Shown here piece after piece: positions 36,209 to 46,018 of a DNA stretch of 64,000 nt. The notes under the pieces were generated by a model. It made no database searches. It had not been told where the DNA came from and saw only the letters and a list, made by a program, of their open reading frames with translations. Positions within the stretch are counted from its first letter, which is position 1. Each line of letters starts with the position of its first letter. The stretch comes from Gimesia fumaroli. GTDB taxonomy: Bacteria; Planctomycetota; Planctomycetia; Planctomycetales; Planctomycetaceae. Both the position numbers and the translations under genes were made by a program. The stretch lies in contig NZ_CP037452.1 in assembly GCF_007754425.1 (NCBI RefSeq), positions 5,183,164 to 5,247,163 on the forward strand. The letters are read 5' to 3'.

Positions 36209-36667
36209 GTGACGAAAAAAGAGATAGTCAAAGTAATTTCGGAAGAGATTGGTCTGACGCAACTCAAGACAAAAGAGATCGTGCAAAAAACGTTTGATGC
36301 GATTGTTGACACTCTTGTCACCGACAAGCGCATTGAGCTCCGTAACTTTGGCGTATTTGAAGTCAAAAAGCGGGCAGCGCGAAAGGCCAGGAATCCTCGC
36401 ACAGGTGATCGTGTCGACGTTGAAGAGAAATACGTCGTAACATTTAAACCTGGCAAGGAAATGGAAAAGCGTGTGCGGAATCTGGAAGAAGAAGCAGCAA
36501 GACTTAAGGCAGCTGCTTCACAACCACAGGCGAGTGCTCCTGCGGCTTCACAGCCTCAGCAGACACCACCGGCGGCACCACAATCTCCAGGTTCAGCTCC
36601 GGGAACCCCACAGGTAGGAACTTATAATAACGGTTCATACCCTTCGGGAACTCAGCATACACCTTAA
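36209..36667 (+). CDS. HU-family DNA-binding protein with disordered C-terminal tail
   Basis: A 152-residue HU/IHF-type nucleoid protein. Residues 1-95 are a complete HU fold: [20 protein letters not shown], the dimer core, [20 protein letters not shown] with the DNA-binding arm, and [14 protein letters not shown] helical linker ([14 protein letters not shown]) leads to about 50 residues rich in Pro, Ala, Gln and Ser that end in a Gly/Asn/Tyr/Ser stretch. The usual HU is about 90 residues, so the tail is an addition. The start is GTG, with GGGAGA upstream. It is monocistronic with its own promoter and terminator. Confidence 0.92.
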   Translation: MTKKEIVKVISEEIGLTQLKTKEIVQKTFDAIVDTLVTDKRIELRNFGVFEVKKRAARKARNPRTGDRVDVEEKYVVTFKPGKEMEKRVRNLEEEAARLKAAASQPQASAPAASQPQQTPPAAPQSPGSAPGTPQVGTYNNGSYPSGTQHTP

Positions 36668-36720
36668 GCCTGCATCCTCAAGACTTTACTGCTGAAAGAA
36701 CTGGTATGAGCTTTTTCATA

Positions 36721-36761
36721 ACCGGCCTGTTTTGAAAGTACCGAAACAGTCCGGTTTTTTT
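36721..36761 (+). terminator. Terminator of the HU gene
   Basis: ACCGG and CTGTTT pair with AAACAG and CCGGT, with one C-T mismatch between the two helices, and a seven-T run follows. Confidence 0.85.
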
Positions 36762-37199
36762 ATTGCTTCAGTTCCGTATTGTTCACAACGAGAATTGCCT
36801 CAAAACCTCACGATCCCTCCCCGTCATAGTGAGTCCTATCAAACGAAAATGACTCCACTTACACCAAATATGCAGCGGCAATAATGAATAGTTGTTCCGT
36901 AAATTGCTTTGATTTACAGCTCTCGCCTCCTGTTTTTCGCCAGATAAACCGATTTACTACAATAATTGGAATAATCCGTATTTTTTACCAAAGTCTCCTG
37001 ATCTGATTGTCGATAAAACGAACTAGAGGAAATTAAAGGTGGTATTTATAATTCCTGCCCCTCTCCTCGAGTAACATTTCAGCACTTTAACCCCTTCGAT
37101 ATTGGTTTGATGCCTTTCATTCAATGGTTTGAATTAAGGGATCGTTGCCTGGGATCAAGACCAGCACAAATATGGCACGACCATATCATGGAGAAAAAA
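36762..37199. other. Intergenic region upstream of the small lipoprotein
   Basis: About 440 AT-rich bases with no supported gene. The promoter of the next gene should lie here, but I cannot pick a clear -35/-10 pair. Confidence 0.4.
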
Positions 37200-37418
37200 A
37201 TGCGTAAGTTCCTATTGGCCAGCATGTTAATTGCAGTTTCTCTCACTCAGGTCGGATGTGTGGTTCCTATCTACTCATCCTCACGAGATGATCGTGCTCG
37301 TCAATTAATTTTCCAGTCAGAAAGTATGCGACATATACCAAAGATCTGGGAACGGATCTGGGGGTTGGATATGCCCGATGTGGCAACACCTTATCGAACT
37401 CACGGCGGCGTGATTTAA
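37200..37418 (+). CDS. Small putative lipoprotein with conserved YRTHGGVI end
   Basis: A 72-residue exported protein. The signal MRKFLLASMLIAVSLTQVGC gives Cys20 as a possible lipid attachment site, although Gln at -3 is not ideal for a lipobox. The mature part is only about 52 residues and contains RHIPKIWERIWGLDMPD followed by TPYRTHGGVI. From memory, this Trp-rich, Asp-Met-Pro pattern recurs in small planctomycete hypothetical proteins. Function unknown. GGAG seven bases before ATG 37200 decides the start over the in-frame ATG at 37188 and the longer frame from 37107. Confidence 0.75.
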   Translation: MRKFLLASMLIAVSLTQVGCVVPIYSSSRDDRARQLIFQSESMRHIPKIWERIWGLDMPDVATPYRTHGGVI

Positions 37419-37506
37419 TTCACGCTTCTGGCTAAACGCATGATATTACCGCTCTGTTCAACCTGGTTCCGTATCAATTGAACAATCATAATCCAATAAA
37501 ATATTC

Positions 37507-37542
37507 ACAGCTGCCATAAAATTGTTTTTGGCAGCTGTTCTG
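37507..37542 (+). terminator. Hairpin terminator after the small lipoprotein
   Basis: ACAGCTGCCA (37507-37516) pairs perfectly with TGGCAGCTGT (37529-37538) over 10 bp. The following TCTGCGTTT is only weakly U-rich, so termination may be partial. Confidence 0.6.
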
Positions 37543-37750
37543 CGTTTAAGGATTCTCTTTTCAGGGGTAGACTAACTGGTCCTCTCACAGTGAGAACGCT
37601 AAGATGAGCTTCTGTGGGTCGTTAGCCCCCTTCACAGTGCTGTGATTCGTCATCAATCTCATGACACGATGGTTGGCATAGCACTTCTTCACTATCCAAA
37701 CTCAAAAGCTCGATCATGCAGCCTTAAACTGCAACGCGGATAAACAGACG
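37543..37750. other. Upstream region of pyrD
   Basis: Together with 37419-37506 this is about 330 bases without a gene. It contains a small palindrome, CACAG-TG-CTGTG, near 37636-37647. No pyrimidine-type attenuator or clear promoter is visible. Confidence 0.4.
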
Positions 37751-38689
37751 ATGAACGCCCCGACCCAAACGGATCTCTTATCAGTCACCCTGAACCGCCT
37801 CACACTAAAGAACCCGATTCTGGTCGCATCGGGAACATTTGGTTACGCGCGTGAAATGCAGCCCTTTCTCGACTTCTCAAAGTTGGGTGGCATTATCCCG
37901 AAAACAATCACCACAGAACCACGGATCGGAAACCCTCCGCCACGCACGATCGAAACCAGTGCCGGCCTCCTGAATTCGATTGGACTGGATAATGATGGGA
38001 TCAATCTGTTTCTGGAAAAGCATCTGAATTATCTATCTTCGCTGGAGACTGCTCTGATCGTCAATATCGCAGGACGCAGCATCGATGAGATGGCAGTGAT
38101 GGCATCCCGGCTGGATGCGTTTGGAGATCAAATCGCTGCACTGGAGTTGAATATCTCCTGTCCGAATGTCAGCGGTGGTGTTGATTATGGCACTCAACCC
38201 GAGATGACAGAAAAGATGCTCAAACAGGTCACTGAAAGCTGCCAGCTACCGATCATTGCCAAACTGACGCCGAATGTCACCAGCGTCGTGGACATTGCCC
38301 AAGCGGCTGCTGCAGGCGGAGCTGATGCTGTCTCGCTGATCAATACAGTACAGGGAACCGCTATCGACTGGCGTCGCAGAAAACCCATTCTGGGAGGCGT
38401 CTTTGGAGGTCTCAGCGGCCCTGCCATTAAACCGGTCGCCTTGCGAGTGGTCTGCCAGGTAGCACGTGCTGTTGAAATTCCGATTATCGGTGTCGGCGGT
38501 ATTTCCAATATCGACGACGTAATGGAATTCATTGTCGCAGGTGCTTCTGCTGTTCAAATCGGGACTGCGAACTTTTACAATCCCGGTCTGGCAACCCAGC
38601 TTGTCGGAGAATTGGAGCAGATTGTTCTCGAAGAAAAATGTGCCCATATGAGTGAACTTGTGGGCTCTCTTGTGTATCCAGAAAGATAG
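37751..38689 (+). CDS. pyrD: Dihydroorotate dehydrogenase, class 1B catalytic subunit
   Basis: A 312-residue FMN enzyme that oxidises dihydroorotate to orotate in pyrimidine synthesis. Family landmarks are [12 protein letters not shown], the active-site Cys in [12 protein letters not shown] (a Cys base marks class 1), [22 protein letters not shown] and IIGVGGISN with the FMN phosphate loop. Class 1B enzymes normally pair with an iron-sulfur subunit, PyrK, which is not adjacent here. trpS follows 81 bases later. Confidence 0.95.
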   Translation: MNAPTQTDLLSVTLNRLTLKNPILVASGTFGYAREMQPFLDFSKLGGIIPKTITTEPRIGNPPPRTIETSAGLLNSIGLDNDGINLFLEKHLNYLSSLETALIVNIAGRSIDEMAVMASRLDAFGDQIAALELNISCPNVSGGVDYGTQPEMTEKMLKQVTESCQLPIIAKLTPNVTSVVDIAQAAAAGGADAVSLINTVQGTAIDWRRRKPILGGVFGGLSGPAIKPVALRVVCQVARAVEIPIIGVGGISNIDDVMEFIVAGASAVQIGTANFYNPGLATQLVGELEQIVLEEKCAHMSELVGSLVYPER

Positions 38690-38770
38690 TTTACCAGTAA
38701 ATCCAGCTCCGTTCAGAGACTCAATTTCAACATCCTACAGATTTTAAAAAATAATAAAGAGAAACAGTAC

Positions 38771-39751
38771 ATGCGAGTGTTATCGGGGATCCAGCCAACG
38801 GGCCGTTTTCATTGGGGCAATTATTTCGGGGCGATCAAGCAGTACATCGACCTGCAGGATAATGAGCAGGCATTCTACTTCATCGCTGATTTACACGCAC
38901 TGACGACAATCCGCGATGCAAAGCGACTGAGACAGAATTCCCAAGAGGCTGCCATCGATCTGCTGGCGCTGGGTCTGGACCCCAAGCGGGCAACACTCTT
39001 CCGCCAGTCAGACGTTCCTGAGGTCACCAGTCTCACCTGGATTCTGATGACGATTACACAAATGAGTCTGCTGGAAAAATGCCATGCCTACAAGGATAAG
39101 AAGGCAAAAGGGATCGCCGCGGATGCAGGGCTGTTTACTTATCCGGTTTTGATGGCAGCCGACATTCTGCTGTATGACAGTGACCTGGTTCCTGTCGGAC
39201 AGGATCAGATTCAACACGTCGAAGTCACTCGGGATCTGGCACAACGCTTTAATACTCTCTTTGGTGAAACACTAACACTGCCGGAATCTCGTGTCCTGGA
39301 TACGTCGGCCAAAGTACCGGGTATCGATGGCGAGAAAATGTCCAAAAGCTATAAAAATGTGATTGAGATTTTTGAGACTCCGAAAAAACAACGTAAAAAA
39401 GTGATGTCGATTAAAACCGATTCGGCAACGCTGGAAGATCCGAAGGACCCGGACAACTGCGCTGTGTTTGCCTTATATAAGCTGTTTGCCGACGAAACTC
39501 AGCAGGCAGAGCTGGCAAAACGCTATCGAGCGGGTGGCATGGGCTACGGAGATGCCAAACAGTCGGTACATGATGCGGCCCTTGAATACTTCGGAGAAGC
39601 CCGCGAACGCCGGGAACAACTGGCAGCCGATACGGATACTCTTAACGATATTCTGGCTGAGGGAGCCCGACAAGCCAGGGAAAAAGGCAAGGAAGTTTTA
39701 GACCGGGTTCAAGCAGCCTGCGGCCTGGGATCAACTTATATATCAAAATGA
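38771..39751 (+). CDS. trpS: Tryptophanyl-tRNA synthetase
   Basis: A 326-residue class I aminoacyl-tRNA synthetase. The HIGH-equivalent lies in [18 protein letters not shown], and the KMSKS motif in [31 protein letters not shown] is characteristic of bacterial TrpRS. Length is normal. No T-box element is visible upstream. A membrane protein gene follows 10 bases later. Confidence 0.97.
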   Translation: MRVLSGIQPTGRFHWGNYFGAIKQYIDLQDNEQAFYFIADLHALTTIRDAKRLRQNSQEAAIDLLALGLDPKRATLFRQSDVPEVTSLTWILMTITQMSLLEKCHAYKDKKAKGIAADAGLFTYPVLMAADILLYDSDLVPVGQDQIQHVEVTRDLAQRFNTLFGETLTLPESRVLDTSAKVPGIDGEKMSKSYKNVIEIFETPKKQRKKVMSIKTDSATLEDPKDPDNCAVFALYKLFADETQQAELAKRYRAGGMGYGDAKQSVHDAALEYFGEARERREQLAADTDTLNDILAEGARQAREKGKEVLDRVQAACGLGSTYISK

Positions 39752-39761
39752 AATACAACTT

Positions 39762-40421
39762 ATGCCGGATCAGCCTTCAGAATCACAGCCTGCTCAGCGG
39801 CATTCTAATGCCAGCTTCATTCAATGGCTCATCGTCTCATTGATTTTGATCACGGCTCTGTCTCTGCTCGCGGTCCATCTCCCGGAGCGATTGAAGCTGC
39901 TGCTGGTTTATGCGGTCGTGTACGGACTGATCTCCGGCGGTGCATTGACGACCCTCGCCATCAAACTGGGAGTGCCTGTCAAACGGACACTCATTCTATC
40001 CATTGTCTTACTGACCATTTTGGGACAATCGCTGATTCTGTATTTATCCCATCAGCGTTATCAGGAAGCTACCCTAAAACAGTTTAAAACAGATAAGACA
40101 TCGATTGTCATTGACCGTATGTTACGAAGTGGCGAACCGCCGGAAGATCCTGAGGCACGCAAAGAGTACGAACAGGTCATCGAACAATTTGAGAAGGCGA
40201 AAAAAGAACGTAGAGAGAAAGAACAGCAGCTGCTTGAAATTTCCTCGTATCTGCAGCATCGTATTTCTCCCATTGCCAAGTTGGAATCCCCCTGGCCTTT
40301 CCTGTTCTGGCTACTGGAACTCATATCATGTTGCGCAGCAGCGATCTGGGCCAGCCAACAGGTTGCAAAACCGGATCCGAAATCTCCCACCGAAGAGGGG
40401 CTGAACGATACTGTGAGTTGA
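39762..40421 (+). CDS. Four-helix membrane protein with coiled coil, unknown function
   Basis: A 219-residue protein that I do not recognise. Three hydrophobic helices lie at about 24-43, 48-66 and 74-96. A charged region follows, with a likely coiled coil near 125-165 rich in Glu, Lys and Arg (FEKAKKERREKEQQ). A fourth helix (FLFWLLELISCCAAAIW) is near the C-terminus. It starts 10 bases after trpS and is probably co-transcribed, though no ribosome-binding site is obvious. Confidence 0.72.
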   Translation: MPDQPSESQPAQRHSNASFIQWLIVSLILITALSLLAVHLPERLKLLLVYAVVYGLISGGALTTLAIKLGVPVKRTLILSIVLLTILGQSLILYLSHQRYQEATLKQFKTDKTSIVIDRMLRSGEPPEDPEARKEYEQVIEQFEKAKKERREKEQQLLEISSYLQHRISPIAKLESPWPFLFWLLELISCCAAAIWASQQVAKPDPKSPTEEGLNDTVS

Positions 40422-40517
40422 ATGCCCTCTGATCACATGGTAGCTTGATCATATACGATTCTTGATACCCGACCCTGCTTTTGCCGTTGATCTCAAAACC
40501 TGAAAAAGGTGCGACCA

Positions 40518-43409
40518 ATGACCAACCTCTGTTTACACCCGATAATTCTGTTTGTCTTACTGGTCCAATTCTTTTCAGGATCAACTGAAGCCAATGACTG
40601 GCCGATGTGGAGAATGAATCCACAACGTTCAGCAGCCACGACAGAAACACTTCCAGAGTCCCTGCACGTCCAGTGGGTTCATCAACTCCCTCCTCTGGAA
40701 CCAGCATTTAAGAATGCACGATTGCAATTCGATGCAGGCTATGAACCAGTGGTCAAAAACGGGATCTTGTTTTATGGATCATCCAGTACAAATTCAGTCA
40801 CTGCTATTGACGTAGAAACTGGCAGGGAACTCTGGCGTTTCTATACGAATGGCCCCGTGCGACTGGCTCCGGTTGCCTGGAATAACTCGCTGTTTTTTGG
40901 CTCGGACGATGGATGTCTTTATTCCATTGAAGCACAAACCGGAAAACTGCAGTGGAAGTTCCGAGCGGTCCCTTCTAGCCGTCTGATTCTAGGCAACCGT
41001 CACTTAACTTCAGTCTGGCCGGTTCGCGGTGGTCCTGTCATCGAAAATGACACGATCTATTTTGCAGCAGGTGTCTGGCCGTTTGAAGGTGTTTTTATCT
41101 ATGCTTTGGATACAAAGACAGGGGCTACGAAATGGGTCAATGATCGTCTGGGATTCATTTACGGACAACATCCCCATGCCGCCGAGGCGTTTGGTGGCGT
41201 GACTCCTCAGGGATACCTCGTGATTTCCGAAAATGAATTGATTGTTCCCTGCGGAACAGCGTTTCCTGCACGACTCAACAAAGAAACGGGGGAACTCATC
41301 GAATTCGAACTCCCCAAACCGGGTCGCACCCCTGGCGGCTGGTTTACTTCCGCAGGAAAAGCAGCACGGCGCGGCGAGACCAAACTTGAGAAAACAGAGT
41401 TGCAGTTTGATCGGGACGTGAATTCCGCGCGCCATGAAAACGGACAGAATTACGGCCCTGATGGAAAACGAGGCCTGCGTCAACAAATTCAGGCAGGCGA
41501 TCAACGACTGGCTTACAACAAACCGATTCCGGGAGTGAGTGGAACTATCCACTCTCTCCTCGTAGCAGCGAACCGATTATTTGTTGTCACGCTGGAAGGA
41601 AATATCTACTGCCTGGGGCCTGAAATAAAAGAACCGAAGACCTATATTTCTCCGATCAAAGAACGAAACAAACGTAATCATACTCCCAATTCTGCCAACA
41701 CACCGGCCATCATTTCGGAACGTCTATCCGCTGGTGGCTATGTTTTCATCGCAGGTATTCCCGATGAAACACTGATTGACGGATTACTCAATCATCAGGG
41801 TTTGCAAGTTGTTGCCTTGGATACGGACTTAGACCGAATCGCAACTCTTCGCGAGGAGTACCATGCAAAAGGATGGTCTGCTTCAAAATTCTCATTTCTT
41901 CCAGGCTCGCTGTCAGACTTTGAATTGCCCGCCTATTTTGCGCAACTAATCATCGCCTCAGAGCCACAACAATCAGGCTGCGATTCACGTTCACAACTTG
42001 TTTCAAAACTATACCCGTCTCTCAGACCTTATGGGGGCAGCCTGCTGGTAAAATGTACGGAGCAAACACACTCCAGACTGGCAGAGAAATTCAAGAATCT
42101 ATCTCAGGCACGGATCTCTCGCAAAGACGGATATACGGTTTTTGAAAAAGTGGGTGCACTGCCAGGCTCTTCGAACTACACCGGCGGCTGGTCGAGTCCG
42201 GATGAACTGGTGAAAGCACCAGTGGGTGTTTTGTGGTACGACGACAGCATCGGCAACTTCAAACGTGCCCCCCAACCGCATTTTGTTGATGGCGTCATGA
42301 TTTCACACTCCAAATACTGGCAGGGTTATCCGGCTGGAATTCGTCCACCATATAAATTGCTCGCACCGCAATTTTCTGATGTCTATACCGGCAGAAAGCT
42401 GAATGAAATACAGGCAAAAAAGCTGGTCGCAGAACTTCCAATGTTCGATCGAAACCAGAAACAGCCGAGCCAGTATCGTCCCCCGTATCAGAAAAATGAC
42501 TGGAGCCCTGCCCCTCCCGTGATTGGAGAACGCACCAATCCGCTGACAGGGCAATCAGAGCCCCGCGCGTTTCCTAAAAGTTACGGCTGCGATGGTGGCG
42601 TTGATTACAGCTACCTCTACACCATGCGTTCGGGAACCGCCGCCTTTTATGACAAACGCGTGGAGAGTGGAACAATCCACATCAGCGGACCGCGTTCAGG
42701 CTGCACGAATAGTATCGTTCCTGCCAACGGCCTGCTCAACGTGCCCTATTATTTCCAGGGATGCACGTGCAGTTATCCACTTCCTGTAGGGCTATCGCTC
42801 ATTTCATTGCCGGAGACACATGAGCAATGGATGGTCTGGGGAAAAAGCGAAGTGAAAGACCTGCAACGCGTCGGCTTAAACTTTGGTGCCCCCGGCGATC
42901 GCATGACTCACCGAGGCACACTCTGGCTGGATGTTCCGAGTGTCGGAGGACCTTCCCCAGAACTGGAACTGGCAGTGGAACCCAAAACTGTTCAGCCGTT
43001 TTATGAACATGCCCTCTGGATTGAAGGGGGGCGAGGCTGGCCTTGGGTTGGCGCATCCGGTATCACCGGCGTCGAAAAGATTAGCCTGAAAAATATCAAA
43101 CCCGATGAATACACCCTGCGTCTCTATTTCCGGGAACCCGATTTTTCTGTACCGAAGAAGCGTGTCTTCAGCGTGAATTTAAATGGGAAACCGCTCATCA
43201 AAGATCTCGATATTTTTCAGGAAACAGCGTCCCAACAACAGATTCTGGTGCGTGAGTTCTCTCAGATCTCTCTGAATGGAAATCTGGACCTGACCTTTAC
43301 CGCCAGTGCCGGCACACCTCTTGTTTGCGGTGTGGAACTGGTCAAAAAGAGTCTGCCTCTGGATTCGCTCGTTGAACTCCCCCCCCCGAAAACCGAAGCT
43401 GCTCAGTAA
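40518..43409 (+). CDS. Large exported PQQ-propeller protein with Rossmann-like insert and malectin-like domain
   Basis: A 963-residue secreted protein. After a signal peptide (about 1-26), NDWPMWRMNPQRSA opens a PQQ-like propeller with blades such as TGRELWRFYTNG and TGKLQWKFRAVP. Around residues 395-545 a segment with GGYVFIAGIPDE and LQVVALDTDLDRIATLREEY looks like a degraded SAM-methyltransferase or Rossmann fold inserted in the propeller. PQQ-like sequence resumes after it. The last ~150 residues (DEYTLRLYFREPDF, RVFSVNLNGKPLI) resemble a malectin-type carbohydrate-binding domain. AAAGGTG precedes ATG 40518. It may bind polysaccharide at the surface; no enzymatic activity is established. 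Confidence 0.85.
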   Translation: MTNLCLHPIILFVLLVQFFSGSTEANDWPMWRMNPQRSAATTETLPESLHVQWVHQLPPLEPAFKNARLQFDAGYEPVVKNGILFYGSSSTNSVTAIDVETGRELWRFYTNGPVRLAPVAWNNSLFFGSDDGCLYSIEAQTGKLQWKFRAVPSSRLILGNRHLTSVWPVRGGPVIENDTIYFAAGVWPFEGVFIYALDTKTGATKWVNDRLGFIYGQHPHAAEAFGGVTPQGYLVISENELIVPCGTAFPARLNKETGELIEFELPKPGRTPGGWFTSAGKAARRGETKLEKTELQFDRDVNSARHENGQNYGPDGKRGLRQQIQAGDQRLAYNKPIPGVSGTIHSLLVAANRLFVVTLEGNIYCLGPEIKEPKTYISPIKERNKRNHTPNSANTPAIISERLSAGGYVFIAGIPDETLIDGLLNHQGLQVVALDTDLDRIATLREEYHAKGWSASKFSFLPGSLSDFELPAYFAQLIIASEPQQSGCDSRSQLVSKLYPSLRPYGGSLLVKCTEQTHSRLAEKFKNLSQARISRKDGYTVFEKVGALPGSSNYTGGWSSPDELVKAPVGVLWYDDSIGNFKRAPQPHFVDGVMISHSKYWQGYPAGIRPPYKLLAPQFSDVYTGRKLNEIQAKKLVAELPMFDRNQKQPSQYRPPYQKNDWSPAPPVIGERTNPLTGQSEPRAFPKSYGCDGGVDYSYLYTMRSGTAAFYDKRVESGTIHISGPRSGCTNSIVPANGLLNVPYYFQGCTCSYPLPVGLSLISLPETHEQWMVWGKSEVKDLQRVGLNFGAPGDRMTHRGTLWLDVPSVGGPSPELELAVEPKTVQPFYEHALWIEGGRGWPWVGASGITGVEKISLKNIKPDEYTLRLYFREPDFSVPKKRVFSVNLNGKPLIKDLDIFQETASQQQILVREFSQISLNGNLDLTFTASAGTPLVCGVELVKKSLPLDSLVELPPPKTEAAQ

Positions 43410-43428
43410 AGAGTGATTTCCTGATCGA

Positions 43429-44934
43429 TTAAAAATCGCGGAATGGACCACGTGGATCTGATTCTGCCATCTCTTTTTTCCAGTTAGCAAATTGGGCTTT
43501 CATTTCCTGCAGTTTTCGAGGATGGGTTTGGGAAAGATCATGTTTTTCACTCACATCCTTTGAAAGATCAAACAGGCCATTTCCTTTCGCTGATTCCACC
43601 CACTTCCAGTTGCCGACCCGTGCGGCTTTATCGGCCCGACGCTGCCAGTACATTTCTTTGCGTGGAGAATCAGTCTGTCCCATTAACGTCGGCAGCATAT
43701 CGTATCCGTCGAAAACAATGTCTTCCGGCAGCGGAATCCCGGTTTCATTGAGAAAGGTTGGCACCAGCTCCAGAGATGTGAGCAAACCTTCGTTGACTGT
43801 GCCGGGCTTGATTTTTTTCGGGTAACGCACAAGACAGGGAACACGAATTCCGCCTTCAAACATCATCCCTTTTTTTCCTTTTAGTGGCGAATTATCTGAA
43901 CCACCCCCGCCCCCGTTGTCGGAAAAGAATACGACGATCGTATTATCAGCAATTTGATACTCATCGAGCAGATCCAGAACTTCCCCAATAGCATCGTCCA
44001 TACAAGTTATGGAGGCAACATATTCGAGCCGACGTTTGCTGGGAGAGACCCCCTGTTTGATGACAGGCCCCTTGGAAGTTTCCCGATATTCATAGCGGCC
44101 CGTTTTTTTCTTCGTCACCAGGGTATCTTTTAAATGCGGATACATTTTTTTGTACTTCTCCGGGGCCTGTGCTCCTCCGCGAATGCGGGGATCAAGGCTG
44201 GAGGCACCATGCGGTGCGTTGAACGGCAGATAGAGAAAGAACGGTTTCTGATGGTTCTCTTTCAGAAAGTGAATCGCTTCGCGCTGAAACAGGTAAGTGC
44301 AGTACGTGCCTTTATCTTCTTCGGTAGGCTGATTATCTCGAAACATGGAAGGCACGCCATAACGTTCGTGTGTAAAGTAATCGATGCCCGTATTACTGAA
44401 TCCGTAGAAATCATCAAAGCCCCGCCCAAGCGGTAGAAACCGTTTATGAACTCCCAAATCCCACTTGCCATAAATCCCACTCACATAGCCTGCCTGTTTC
44501 AATAACAAAGGCAGTAATTTTTCACGCACATCCATGCCACCAATGCGTTCGAAAGTGACTTCGTATTCTTCGGGTTTGTACTTATAGCCGTAGTCGGGGG
44601 CCTCGTTGCGAATCATATCGTAAACACCATTTCGCTGAGGATAGCGCCCCGTCAACAAACTGCCTCGACTTGGAGTACAAGCAGGCCAGGTAACATAGAA
44701 GTTGGTTAGTCTGGCACCTTCTTTCGCTAATCGATCGAGATGGGGCGTGATGACTTCCTGACTGCCGAAACACCCCAGATCTTGATATCCCTGGTCATCG
44801 CTGACGATCAAAACAATGTTGGGAGGCGTTTCTGCGGCATGGACACAAAGCGTAGATAGCAGCCAGAAACAGAGCACCAGAGACAACCCCCTGATAATTT
44901 GACGACTACCCTGATTATTCAGATCTTGATGCAT
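43429..44934 (-). CDS. Secreted sulfatase
   Basis: A 501-residue sulfatase with a signal peptide ending near residue 34 (VHAA). NIVLIVSDDQGYQDLGCFG holds metal-binding Asp residues, and C86-T-P-S-R is the formylglycine motif. GIYGKWDLG and VFFSDNGGGGGSDN are further family landmarks. The enzyme should desulfate an extracellular substrate, possibly a sulfated glycan. The frame is open to 44970, but ATG 44934 begins a proper signal peptide. It is divergent from the GH114-like gene, and the 113-base gap suggests shared control. Confidence 0.94.
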   Translation of the reverse strand: MHQDLNNQGSRQIIRGLSLVLCFWLLSTLCVHAAETPPNIVLIVSDDQGYQDLGCFGSQEVITPHLDRLAKEGARLTNFYVTWPACTPSRGSLLTGRYPQRNGVYDMIRNEAPDYGYKYKPEEYEVTFERIGGMDVREKLLPLLLKQAGYVSGIYGKWDLGVHKRFLPLGRGFDDFYGFSNTGIDYFTHERYGVPSMFRDNQPTEEDKGTYCTYLFQREAIHFLKENHQKPFFLYLPFNAPHGASSLDPRIRGGAQAPEKYKKMYPHLKDTLVTKKKTGRYEYRETSKGPVIKQGVSPSKRRLEYVASITCMDDAIGEVLDLLDEYQIADNTIVVFFSDNGGGGGSDNSPLKGKKGMMFEGGIRVPCLVRYPKKIKPGTVNEGLLTSLELVPTFLNETGIPLPEDIVFDGYDMLPTLMGQTDSPRKEMYWQRRADKAARVGNWKWVESAKGNGLFDLSKDVSEKHDLSQTHPRKLQEMKAQFANWKKEMAESDPRGPFRDF

Positions 44935-45047
44935 GGCTGGTCTTTTCAATGAATATAGTGGAAAATACATTAGGAACGAGTGTATCTTTCTTTAGAATAG
45001 CAAATGCTTCCGGGAAAACACAAATCACTTATGCGAGAACCAGCTTG

Positions 45048-46007
45048 ATGAAATACGTTTTACACCTGATTTTGATTTTGACATGCAGTCTGAACCTGAC
45101 CATGACACAATCAAGTTTGGGGGCTGAAAAAAATGAGTTCAAGCCGACTGGGCTTCAGCTTTATTATGGAAATGACTCTGAAGTTTTAAAGAGGCTGCAA
45201 CAGAAAATGCGCAAAGGCCAAGTTGTAATAATTGAATTACGCGGCCTGAGCCAAAATCAAATTGCTGAGATCGTAAAAAATGCACGGAAGGCTGGCACCA
45301 AAGTGATCGCTTACATCAGTATTGGAGAACTGAGTCAACTGGAAAAAGCGAACTTCGAGCAGTTTCTGAAAGAGAAAAAAATACCAACATCATTAGACAG
45401 TATGATCCTGAGTAAAAACGAAGCATTTCAGTCCTGGCATATTGATGTCTCAGAGAAACCATGGCGTGAATTTCTAAAGCAAAAAGTCAGACATATTTAT
45501 AAACAGAATGTCGATGGCCTGTTTCTGGATGCAGTGGATACCTGCGACCTGTATATTACCCGAAAAGAATGGGAAATAAAGCGACGGGCTCAAAGTGTCA
45601 AAGCAATGATCAGTCTGATCCGTCTAATCAAAGCATTCTCGCCAGAGAAATTCATTATGCAAAACCGTGGGCTGAATCTAATTGGAAAAAGCGTGTTTGT
45701 CGGCGACGCTACCGGCACTTTTATTTCCGGACTCGATCTGGCGCATGCTCATCCCAATAACCCGGATGGGTTACTCTGGACGGGGGCGTATGCTCATTCG
45801 AGTGCCTGGATTGCCAGTAAAGAACGGGACATGATTCAGATTCGAAAAAACGGTTTTACCTCGGTATTCACGCTAGGCTATGCCGACACAAATGTCTCAC
45901 GGAAGCAATTCTTTCAGAACAGCCGTGCTGCGGGTTTCATCCCTGCCTGGGGAAGTTCAAATACGAAGCTCCACGAAGAATTGACACAGAATACTGTAGC
46001 TGAGTAA
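45048..46007 (+). CDS. GH114-like secreted glycosidase (polygalactosaminidase family)
   Basis: A 319-residue exported protein with a signal peptide. The mature region forms a predicted TIM barrel: LQLYYGND, VVIIELRGLS, VIAYISIGELSQLE, VDGLFLDAVDTCDLY and FIMQNRGLNLIG. These strands match the GH114 and TM1410-like family, whose characterised member is endo-alpha-1,4-polygalactosaminidase. The carboxylates in ISIGELS and LFLDAVD are the best catalytic candidates. Substrate is uncertain. I chose ATG 45048 because the longer frame from 44949 adds sequence upstream of the signal peptide. Divergent from a sulfatase. Confidence 0.82.
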   Translation: MKYVLHLILILTCSLNLTMTQSSLGAEKNEFKPTGLQLYYGNDSEVLKRLQQKMRKGQVVIIELRGLSQNQIAEIVKNARKAGTKVIAYISIGELSQLEKANFEQFLKEKKIPTSLDSMILSKNEAFQSWHIDVSEKPWREFLKQKVRHIYKQNVDGLFLDAVDTCDLYITRKEWEIKRRAQSVKAMISLIRLIKAFSPEKFIMQNRGLNLIGKSVFVGDATGTFISGLDLAHAHPNNPDGLLWTGAYAHSSAWIASKERDMIQIRKNGFTSVFTLGYADTNVSRKQFFQNSRAAGFIPAWGSSNTKLHEELTQNTVAE

Positions 46008-46018
46008 AAGGTCTCTGG

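Noticed and set aside
22842..37581. The same 16-base string, GGTAGACTAACTGGTC, occurs at the end of the second repeat-protein gene (near 22842) and near 37566
   Set aside because: In 64 kb, counting both strands, about one 16-base match is expected by chance, and the contexts are unrelated (a gene end and an intergenic region).
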